A stretch of 64,000 nucleotides of DNA from contig CM061063.1 in assembly GCA_030762895.1 (NCBI GenBank), positions 214,367,103 to 214,431,102 of the forward strand. The letters are read 5' to 3'. Both the position numbers and the translations under genes were made by a program. This document shows, piece after piece, positions 56,455 to 64,000 of the stretch. The notes below the pieces were generated by a model. The model did not search any database. It was not told where the DNA came from and saw only the letters and a program-made list of their open reading frames with translations. Position 1 is the first letter of the stretch, and each line of letters starts with the position of its first letter. The DNA comes from Sophora flavescens (lineage: Eukaryota; Streptophyta; Magnoliopsida; Fabales; Fabaceae).

Positions 56455-58132
56455 GGACCTTTGATGCGTGCATAAAAGGGTTTCCATTTTACAAACCCAT
56501 CATCCAGATTGATGGCACTTGGTTGTACGGAAAGTACAAGGGGACCCTCTTGATGGTAATTGCTCAAGATGGGAACAACAACATATTCCTCCTTGCCTTT
56601 GCCATCGTCGAGGGGGAGACGGCAGACGCCTGGTTTTTCTTTTCGTAACTTATGGAAGGCACGTTACCCCCAAGCTGACCTCTCGCTTGATTTCGGATAG
56701 GGTCGAATCAATCAAAGTGCTTCCAGACGATGTGTCTTTGCATCCGTCACATCGCACAAAATCTGGATGTGTATCGCATCCATCACATCGCATGAACCGA
56801 ACACGTGCTTCAAGAATAAGGACCAGTGAAGGCAAATGGTTAATATGGGTAAGTACCGAATTCATTTAGCTTGTGATTTATATTTGTCATTTTTTTTATA
56901 CGAAACTTGACAACATATTATTCCAACGATGCAGGATACGTGTAACACCCGGGTGCCAATGAAGGCGGGGAGTAGTCGCCGGTGCAAGAAGGCACGGACA
57001 AGGAGCGGCTCCTGACAGGCTTCTAGGCGGAGGGACACATGAATGATCCTATTACATACCCGAATGAGAGGGATCCGGAGACTGTGTAGGTATGTGACTA
57101 TGCAGTTGAGGATGACTTATATGAATTGATTGATACTACCTATACTAACAAGATGCATCTTCTTTTCAAGAGCCCATCTCTAAAGAACTCTACAATTAAG
57201 CGTGCTTGACTTGGAGTAATTCTGGGATGGGTGAAATCCTGGTAAGTTTTCCCATGAAGCGTGTGAGTGAGGACAAAACATGTTGAAAAGACCCGTGTTG
57301 GTCTGTGGGGACAGTCGTCAATCCATAGAGCAGCCAGGATGTTACAATTCCCCTTGACACAGCCGAGCTTCAATTGGTACTATAATAATATGGAAGCGGA
57401 CAACGCAGAGGGCACAAGGTGGCTAAATCGTATCCCCAAGGATAAATGTACTCAAGCTTGGGATGGAGGGCGTCGTTGGGGACACATGACAACCAATCTT
57501 ACAGAATGCATCAACGGCGTACTGAAGGGAACCAGAAATCTTCCAATCACTGCGTTGGTTAGGGCCACCTATTACAGATTGGTGAAAACTTTTGTCGAGA
57601 AGGGACAGAAGGGCAACGCAATGATCCGAGCCGGCCATCATTATACCAAGGCTCTCACAAAGTCCATCAAGGAGGATCGAGCAGTTGCCAACTCGCACTA
57701 TGTGCCTACATTCGATCGGGAAAGGAGTGAATTCTTGGTGGAAGAGTTGGCAAACCCAAGAGAGGGGCGGATTAGGGGCAACTTCCGGGTGAACTTGAAT
57801 GAAAAGTGCTGCGATTGTGGAAAATTCCAGTGCACCGCACCTCCCATGTTCGCATGTCCTCATTGCTTGTGCATGCGCGAGTCTCGACTATTCAAACAAG
57901 TGGCAGATGTGTACAAAGTTGACACATGTGTTCAACGTTCTACCGAAAAATTTGGCCACGATCGGAACGAGGGATACTGGTCACAATACCACGGACCCAC
58001 GGTGTGCCACAATGTCGAGATGCGGAGAGATCCCAAGGGCCGTCCACAATCCGCTCTTATTCGTACTGAAATGGACATGAGGGAAGCAGGCCGACCAAAA
58101 AGATGTGGAATCTGCCAGGATGCCGAGTCATA
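56455..58132 (+). pseudogene. MURA-type MULE transposase (broken)
   Basis: The reading starts inside the catalytic domain: WTFDACIKGFPFYKPIIQID, GTWLYGKYKGTLLMVIAQDG with the first Asp, and AFAIVEGETADAWFFF. A frame change at 56646 is followed by LISDRVESIK with the second Asp. 56730-57250 is degraded or holds foreign sequence. The long frame 57267-58133 carries the C-terminal half, NRIPKDKCTQAWDGGRRWGH, MTTNLTECINGVLKGTRNLP, and a SWIM zinc finger CDCGKFQCTAPPMFACPHCL (Cys-x-Cys ... Cys-x-x-His/Cys). The N-terminal third of the protein is absent. The gene diverges from the PMD gene. Confidence 0.88.
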
Positions 58133-58189
58133 ACAAGAACAATTGCCCTAACTGCAGTGAGTGAGTTCTTTTCAACAATAGAAATTTCA

Positions 58190-58688
58190 TGTAACTTTTA
58201 TTTATGTATGGCGAATTATGTTTTTAATTATTCAATTTACCTTAATAATTCCCTAATTAAATCTAAAATAACAACACTAACCTAATAATTAACTAAATAC
58301 AACTAACTAATGAAAAAATTAAAACTAATTAACTAATTAATGTTTAATTTTTTTAATTAATGGTTTTTATTGATAATTAAATTATTTAGTAATAAAATTA
58401 GCTTCTTAATGTCCTAATTAACACAATAATTAACTAAACTAATTAAACTAAAAAATAATTAAACTTTTTTATGATTAAAAAATATTAAACCAAAAAAAAA
58501 AAACATGTAGAGAAGTCGCCTTCCCAAATAGCGACTTCTCATCTATTAAAAAAAACAATGGTGAGAAGTCGTTGATTGAAATGACGACTTCTCAACTAAA
58601 AAAAGGTAGGGTATTTTGGTACATAATTGGGAAAGGGGGGTAATTTGGAATTTATTTTTAAAAAAGGCTTATTTTTTTAAAAAAAATC
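58190..58688. repeat. Right terminal inverted repeat of the large MULE
   Basis: Partner of 44239-44740, with the same GAAGTCGCCTTCCCAAATAG and GACTTCTCA words in inverse order. A GGGAAAGGGGGGTAATTTGG segment near 58628 differs from the left copy. Confidence 0.88.
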
Positions 58689-58919
58689 CATAGGGAATTG
58701 GTATATTTAATATTTGAAAAAGTGAAATGCTTGGGGTGTGTTTATTTTGTTTCTAGCTTCCTGTTTTCATTTCCTGTTTTCAAAAATTATTACAAAAATG
58801 TCATATTTTTTTTATGTTGTTTCCTGTTTTCAAGGATTTGTACAGGAAACACTGAAAAGAGAAAAAATTGTTTTCAGTGTTTCCTGTACAAATTTTGAAA
58901 ACAAGAAACGAAATGAAAA

Positions 58920-59826
58920 GGCTAAAATACCTTTTTGGTTCTTTATCTTTTGGGTAAAATTCATTTTGGTCCTTTATCTTTAAAAAAAATCATTTTAGTC
59001 CTTTATGTTTCAAAAGTGACCCAAAATGATCCTTCCACAAACTACTATTAGCGTCCGTTCATGTTAGCCGAGATCCGCCGGAATCCGCAAATTTCACCGA
59101 ATATGGGCATTAATCCTCTCACCTTTCTCTCTCTCCGCCCTCTCTAAATCTCGGTTCCTTCTCCCTCCCACACTCGAAATACGTTCCTTTCTCTACACCC
59201 TCTCTAAATCGCGTTTCCCTCCCCTCCCACACAATGAATCTCGTTTCCCTCTTCCCCTCACCCCCGAATCCCGCTTCCTTCTCCCCCTCACTCGTAAATC
59301 TCGGTTTCCTTCTCCTCTCTTGCATGAACCACGCCGATGACGACGCTTGAACAGAGGCGGCGATGGTGGCGATGAGGAGGCTTGAACAGAGGGCAGCGGC
59401 GAGGAGGCTTGAATAGAGGGCGATGATGAGGACGCTTGAACAGAGGCACACGTCTGACGGAGGTGGCCGATGATGAGTGTGGGCGACAAAGGACGCGGTT
59501 GTGGAGAAGGCGGTGGCGGCTTGCGATGTTCGAGGTGACAGTGCGTGGTGGTCACCAAGCAAAGGCGCCTAGGGTTTCATTTTGGGGAAGAAAACTCAGT
59601 TGGGGAGGAAGAAGAAGAAGAAGAAGAAGAAGAAGAAGAAGAAGAAGAAGAAGAAGATGAAGAAGAGTGCCACATCACTGGTTTCTAACGGAGTTGGATG
59701 GGAGATGACGGAAAGGACCATTTCGGGTCACTTTTGAAACATAAAGGACTAAGATGGATTTTTTAAAGATAAATGACCAAAATGAATTTTACCCAAAAGA
59801 TAAAGGACCAAAAAGATATTTTAGCA
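58920..59826. mobile_element. MULE-type MITE with GAA microsatellite
   Basis: 907 bp between perfect 9-bp duplications AAATGAAAA (58911-58919 and 59827-59835). TIRs are GGCTAAAATACCTTTTTGG and, inverted, TGCTAAAATATCTTTTTGG. They continue inward with TAAAATTCATTTTGGTCCTTTA and ATGTTTCAAAAGTGACCC on both sides. The middle (59100-59660) is GC-richer, with repeated CTCTCTAAATCTCG-type and GAGGCTTGAACAGAGGGC-type units. The ORFs on both strands there are products of these repeats, not genes I can support. Confidence 0.88.
59607..59655. repeat. (GAA)n microsatellite
   Basis: About 16 GAA units followed by GATGAAGAAGAG. They lie inside the MULE-MITE and give the Arg-rich frame seen on the plus strand. 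Confidence 0.95.
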
Positions 59827-59912
59827 AAATGAAAATACGGTGGAAATTTTGTAATTATTTCTGAAAACATGAAATGAAAACGTAAAACTGGAAATAAAGC
59901 AAAAGACCCTTA

Positions 59913-60199
59913 GGGTCATTTGGTTTGTTTCTTGTTTCCTGTTTTTCATTTCCTATTTTTAGAAATAGTTACAATAAAACTAATTATAAAATTGTAACAT
60001 TGTTTTCATTCTGTTTCCAAAGATTTATAAAGGAAACACCGAAAACAACTTGTTATTTATTTTCACTGTTTGTTGTATAAATCCTTGAAAATAAGAATTA
60101 TAATGAAAACAAAGTAATAATTTTGTAATAATTTTTGATGTAATTATTTTTGAAATCATGAAATGAAAACAGGAAACAAAAAATAAATCAAACCGACCC
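59913..60199. mobile_element. Tourist-like MITE (PIF/Harbinger type)
   Basis: 287 bp, GGGTCATTTGGTTTGTTTC facing the inverted CAAACCGACCC, flanked by TTA on both sides (59910-59912 and 60200-60202). The 3-bp TTA duplication and the GGGTNNNTTTGGTT-like end are typical of Tourist MITEs. The arms continue inward with CCTGTTTTTCATTTCC and its inverse. Confidence 0.8.
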
Positions 60200-60202
60200 T
60201 TA

Positions 60203-60976
60203 GTTTTCTAATTTCCAATGAAAACTTGCTTTTATTGATTCTTTAACGAGTACCCGAAGGCAGCGTGACCCTATATTATTTTTCATTTGTTTTTTTAAAA
60301 TTAAAGATATAATTTTTTTAAAATATCTCAGCCATTAAATTATTCAATAGTGACAATGGATTTACTTTATCTTCTAAAATGAGTAGAAAGTGAGCCAAAT
60401 CCCAAATTTCAAATTCTTTTTGTGAAACTCAATTTACTATTCGTCACACCATGGTCTACGGCAACTTCTCAACTACATGTTTTTTTCCTCTTTCAGCCAG
60501 TTTGAAAGTCATCTTCGGCACTTTGGTCCTGCTGTACATATTTTCTAGGAGAATGCTAAGGGCATAAAAAAGGTCAGTTAATATATAAATAAAGCTCGTA
60601 TATTTATTACCTAGAAAAATATTTCACTTAATCTTTCGGCACAAATTTTTCTTTTATTGGTGTTTTAACCAGTATCATCATGCACTGGTTAATAGGGGTA
60701 TTCATGTCCAAACTGATCAAAAGAAAATCGAAAAGTTAAAAAACCGAAAACGGAAAAAAACCGATATTTATGTGATTTTGTTGGTTTTCTGAAAACCGAT
60801 CAGATTCCGGTTTTTTTTTTTTGAAACCGAACCAAATCAAACCAAACACATATATAAATTTAACATATATTTATTCTACTTTTTGTATTACTAATTTTTT
60901 ATTTATTGGTTTTTTCCTAATAATACTTATTTATTTATTTATTCTACTATTTTCCTAATAATACTTTTTCATAACA
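60203..60976. other. AT-rich stretch, no gene seen
   Basis: It holds a segment near 60690-60850 (GGGGTATTCATGTCC, AAAACCGA repeated, AACCGAACCAAATCAAACC) that resembles a hAT-type MITE of the 'GGGTRTTCA' style, without a visible duplication. The rest has no coding signal. Confidence 0.45.
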
Positions 60977-61000
60977 CACTAGTGGAAATAATGTAATATA

Positions 61001-61500
61001 NNNNNNNNNNNNNNNNNNNNNNNNNNNNNNNNNNNNNNNNNNNNNNNNNNNNNNNNNNNNNNNNNNNNNNNNNNNNNNNNNNNNNNNNNNNNNNNNNNNN
61101 NNNNNNNNNNNNNNNNNNNNNNNNNNNNNNNNNNNNNNNNNNNNNNNNNNNNNNNNNNNNNNNNNNNNNNNNNNNNNNNNNNNNNNNNNNNNNNNNNNNN
61201 NNNNNNNNNNNNNNNNNNNNNNNNNNNNNNNNNNNNNNNNNNNNNNNNNNNNNNNNNNNNNNNNNNNNNNNNNNNNNNNNNNNNNNNNNNNNNNNNNNNN
61301 NNNNNNNNNNNNNNNNNNNNNNNNNNNNNNNNNNNNNNNNNNNNNNNNNNNNNNNNNNNNNNNNNNNNNNNNNNNNNNNNNNNNNNNNNNNNNNNNNNNN
61401 NNNNNNNNNNNNNNNNNNNNNNNNNNNNNNNNNNNNNNNNNNNNNNNNNNNNNNNNNNNNNNNNNNNNNNNNNNNNNNNNNNNNNNNNNNNNNNNNNNNN
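61001..61500. other. Assembly gap (500 N)
   Basis: Exactly 500 undetermined bases, probably a placeholder size. Any open frame drawn across it is meaningless. Confidence 0.99.
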
Positions 61501-61530
61501 ATCATCATCATCGCCACCCTTCACTTTGTA

Positions 61531-62203
61531 TCATGATAACCCACATTTGGGGCAATCGTGATTGTCTTCATGAACACCGATGTACAATATGCAATCATTG
61601 GGGCATGCGTGTATCTTCTTATACTCCATACCCATAGGACACAATACCTTCTTGGCCTCATAGTTACTGGGCCAGCAATGTGTTGTCCTCCTAAGCAAGT
61701 CTTTCAACACTTCAAGCAATTTCGTGAAGCTTTTATCGGGTCCAACCATTTCTCGCCTTCACACAAAACCAATTTTAGCACCACCGACAACCGTAATGAG
61801 TAGTACACCCTGGATATAAAGGCTTATCCGCATCACCGCACAACCTATCATACACATGAGCTCGATGAAAAGATTCTTGTCCAATATCACGGATCATGTC
61901 CTCTACTCGATCATCCTCCATATCTACGTCAACATCCTCACTTTGGGAGACACTTGTCATACTACTCAACAACACATCACCATGCCATATCCATCTTGTA
62001 TAACTCAAGCAAATCCCTTCACAAATCAAATGAGTACGTATATCCTTCACCGTACATTTCCTCGTATTCAAACACTTGACACAAGGACAACAGAACATTC
62101 CATTACTATTAGGAACATTCCTTTGAGCAAATTCTATAAATTCTCCCACCCCCTTCAAATACTCAGCACTAGTACGCTTACAAACCATCCAACTACGATC
62201 CAT
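61531..62203 (-). pseudogene. TNP2-type transposase N-terminus of the second CACTA element
   Basis: It starts MDRSWMVCKRTSAEYLKGVG at 62203, with Cys-rich NSNGMFCCPCVKCLNTRKCT, the same N-terminal domain as 37361 but clearly diverged. Near 61800 (PLYPGCTTHYGC) the frame breaks. It resumes as DKSFTKLLEVLKDLL and KIHACPNDCILYIGVHEDNH, then stops just before the gap. The ATG lies just after an acceptor-like TATCTGCAG, so an upstream non-coding exon is likely. Confidence 0.85.
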
Positions 62204-62311
62204 AACTAGATAGGTCCTGCAGATATACAAAACATATATCCAATATAAGGACAATACGGGAGATTGAAAACTATAGTTTTTGAAGATTGCCAAGCACTGG
62301 TCACTACCGAC

Positions 62312-62410
62312 AAAGTGATGTCCATCACGGCCGTAACGTGCCAACCGAACCGCACCATCATAGGAAGAACCGATCACGCCCAGCCGTGATGAGCATCACG
62401 ATCGTGGACA
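62312..62410. repeat. Palindrome block upstream of the second TNP2
   Basis: ATCACGGCCGTAACG, ATCACGCCCAGCCGTGAT and ATCACGATCGTGGAC lie in 100 bp, about 0.11-0.21 kb before the transposase start codon. They match the words of the block at 37738-38015 although the two elements differ elsewhere. Confidence 0.75.
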
Positions 62411-62723
62411 GATCAACCAGCAGAGCAACATGCACTCAAAACCAAAAATAGAGACGTACATTCCAAACAACTCAAACTCACGGCTTCAAGTTTCAACCAC
62501 CGAGACTACAGCTTCAACATACACTCAAAACCAAAAATAAAAAAAAATGTGCCCCAAAGACTCACCGAAATAGGTGCTCGCGTGGTGGTGGGGAGGGGAG
62601 ATCGAGTGGTGGCCAACGTTCGATGTGGTTAATGAGAGAAGAGGGACAAGGAGAGTTAGTGCGCGGGAAGGGGAAAGAGAGATGTAAAGTTATTGCAAAG
62701 ACTGAATGGAAAGACAGAGTTAG

Positions 62724-62945
62724 GGTTAATAGTGTACCTCACGGTGGTGGCGAAGAAGCCCTCGCGGTGGTTGCGGTGGAGATGAGCTCGCGATTAGGAC
62801 AGAGTGAGAGTGAGAGTGAGAGTGAGGGTTGAGAGTGAGGGTTAATAGTGTACCTCACGGTGGTGGCGAAGAAGCCCTCGCGGTGGTTGCGGTGGAAATG
62901 AGCTCGCGATTAGGGCAGAGTGAGAGTGAGGGTTGAGAGTGAGGG
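62724..62945. repeat. 117-bp tandem duplication
   Basis: Two copies of GTTAATAGTGTACCTCACGG onward (starts 62724 and 62841) contain GCCCTCGCGGTGGTTGCGG, then GAGAGTGAGAGTGAG repeats of differing length. There is no sign of coding use. Confidence 0.85.
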
Positions 62946-63021
62946 TTGGGCGTGATGAAAAGATAAAAGAGACGTACAGAGCGAAGTGCAGAAGGCGCGT
63001 GGGTGTAAACCAAAATAAAAC

Positions 63022-63280
63022 AACATTTGACGTCGGTTGTTTGTAAAGACTGGCGTTAAAGGTCGTATATTTAACGTCAGTTGTCTTAAGAAACTGACGT
63101 TAAAAGTGTACACCTTTATCCAAAAACATACATTCCTTTGACTATTTATTTAATTGAAGTAAAAATAAAACTTTTAACGTCAGTTGTATAAAAAACTGAC
63201 GTTAAAAATAAATATTTTTTATTTTAAAAGCACTTTTAACGTCAGTTTTTGAAGACAACTGACGTTAAAAGTGTATATCT
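63022..63280. repeat. Inverted GTCAGTT / AACTGAC subterminal-like repeats
   Basis: Three hairpin pairs of the form TTTAACGTCAGTTG...CAACTGACGTTAAA with 8-15 bp loops, in spacing like CACTA subterminal arrays. The segments between them (ATTCCTTTGACTA) are also repeated. Confidence 0.8.
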
Positions 63281-64000
63281 GCAAATAAATTCATTCCTTT
63301 GACTACTGTGCTAACCCATGTAGCTTGAAACTTAATCCTCTTAATGAGAATTAAGTTTATAGATAAGTTTTCAAGAAAATCAGAGAGAGACTATTCTCTA
63401 TATAAAGTGTCATTCTTTCGTATCAAGATGTAAATACGCCTCTTCTTTTCCTCTATATTTCGTGCGTTTCCTATTCCTTCACAATATGGTTCTATCACAT
63501 TTGAGACTTTTGTTATTTCTTCCTATACCTATACTTAAAGGTCTCTCGTCTTAATGGTCAAAAAACATCTCGAGGTTGTGTAAATCACATAATATGACTC
63601 CCTCACTTTATTCCATCTCCTCCCAAGCGATCGTGGATAAAGCACAGATGGAGCATCAAGGACTTCAAATGAGCAGGGGAGGGGATCGATGCATCCATTG
63701 GAGTTTCGATGACTTAACCGAGAAGAAATTGATGTTGAAGCAGTAAACTTTTTAATATATTAGTGCTATGTTGCAGAAATTTTTTATCTTTTAATCATGT
63801 AATTGTAACTTATGAATCGCTTCAATGAGATACGAGTTGATTATACATATAACACTTATATGTTAAGTGTTTATTTATTTTAATTTTCACAAGAATATGT
63901 TTACTAATTCAAGCTAATTAATGTAGATTAAAAATAAACTTGTTTAATATTTACACAAGTTCTTTACACAACCGACGCAAATAGTGATTTAATATTTACA
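63281..64000. other. Right edge of window, no gene seen
   Basis: A TATA-like CTCTATATAAAG lies near 63398, and the downstream sequence (63420-63760) is of mixed composition, which could be a leader or an LTR edge. No frame is convincing. The last 250 bp are AT-rich. Confidence 0.4.

Larger units (their letters stand above)
44239..58688. mobile_element. Large MULE with plant mobile domain gene and MURA
   Basis: The inverted ends of about 0.5 kb share CCCAATTATGTACCAAAATA, AATCAACGAC, CTCACCATTGTTTTTTTTAA and TATTTGGGAAGGCGACTT in opposite orientation. The flanks are CATAGAGAA (44230-44238) and CATAGGGAA (58689-58697), a 9-bp duplication with one mismatch. Inside, a plant mobile domain (PMD) gene on the minus strand and a MURA transposase on the plus strand diverge from about 56.24-56.45 kb. 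A Tekay retrotransposon accounts for about 9.4 of the 14.45 kb. Both genes carry damage, so the element is probably inactive. Confidence 0.88.
58736..59909. mobile_element. Tourist-like MITE interrupted by a MULE-MITE
   Basis: The outer arms read GGTGTGTTTATTTTGTTTC and, inverted on the right, GAAATAAAGCAAAAGACCC, with several CCTGTTTTCATTTC / GAAATGAAAAC words. After removal of the inner element it would be about 260 bp. The right flank is TTA, but the left one is CTT, so the target duplication is imperfect. It is closely related to the neighbour at 59913. Confidence 0.6.
60977..64000 (-). mobile_element. Part of a second CACTA element
   Basis: The left edge CACTAGTGGAAATAATG looks like a CACTA terminus. 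It is followed by an assembly gap, then by a minus-strand transposase start (61531-62203), a palindrome block, GC-rich repeats and inverted GTCAGTT/AACTGAC subterminal-like repeats (63022-63280). No inverted right end (CACTAGTG) was found, so the element may end just after the repeats or beyond the window. It belongs to a different family from 29615-39884. Confidence 0.6.

Noticed and set aside
56519..56869. 116-codon plus-strand ORF at the MURA locus
   Set aside because: Mostly out of frame with the recognisable transposase. The real reading uses the neighbouring frame until 56646 and joins this one only briefly at the second catalytic Asp region.
59119..59660. Overlapping ORFs of 74-147 codons inside the 58920 MITE
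   Set aside because: Composed of short repeated units (Phe/Arg/Glu or Pro/Ser strings) and the GAA microsatellite. No domain is seen, and several frames are open at once.
60969..61524. ORFs across the N block
   Set aside because: They exist only because N was not counted as a stop.

Overview
This window looks like transposon-packed plant heterochromatin, and I see no intact host gene. The sequence is AT-rich and carries every major class of plant mobile DNA: Ty3/gypsy (Tekay-like chromovirus and Tat), Ty1/copia, CACTA, Mutator-like (MULE), Tourist-like MITEs and a tRNA-derived SINE. The organism is a flowering plant, most likely a dicot. A legume is plausible from the style of the repeats (ATCGAT-rich copia LTR, CACTACAACAAA CACTA ends), but nothing here proves it.

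Layout. 1-6293 and about 13.1-40.14 kb are two copies of one block, offset by about 14.33 kb. The block holds a Tekay-like LTR (ends 3418 and 17698), AT-rich DNA and a gene-capturing MULE (4334-5081 and 18614-28669). Between the copies lies a truncated minus-strand Tat retrotransposon (6298 to about 12.70 kb) with an antisense extra ORF and a 48-bp tandem repeat. In copy B the MULE holds a captured PPR gene start, split by a solo copia LTR (19147-21273). It also holds a second, foldback MULE interrupted by a copia element with identical LTRs (23393-28266). A 10.27-kb CACTA element (29615-39884) with TNP2 and a second gene ending in a Ulp1-like protease is inserted further along copy B.

40.14-44.23 kb holds a SINE, a MULE-type MITE and microsatellites. 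44239-58688 is a 14.45-kb MULE with long inverted ends, a plant mobile domain gene (minus) and a broken MURA transposase (plus). A Tekay chromovirus (45021-54461, minus) sits inside the plant mobile domain gene and is itself hit by a solo LTR (49696-51103). A cluster of MITEs (58.74-60.20 kb), a 500-base assembly gap and part of a second CACTA element complete the window.

Nesting order comes from target-site duplications: CCTTT (copia), AAAGG (solo LTR in the PPR fragment), CTA (CACTA), CCACT (Tekay), TCTCC (solo LTR in Tekay), CATAGRGAA (large MULE), TTGSGATTA (PPR MULE), GTATTATAT and AAATGAAAA (MULE-MITEs), TTA (Tourist) and CTAATTTTAGGA (SINE).

The two least ordinary signals are these. 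(1) A protein-coding segment is conserved inside the LTRs of two diverged Tekay-like families, at nearly the same distance from the LTR end. (2) GC-rich palindromic blocks (CACGGCCGTGA, AGCACGGCCGTGCT, AGCGCTGAGCG types) lie just upstream of TATA-like boxes or transposase starts in unrelated elements. Frames, identities and boundaries were judged by eye from the sequence.
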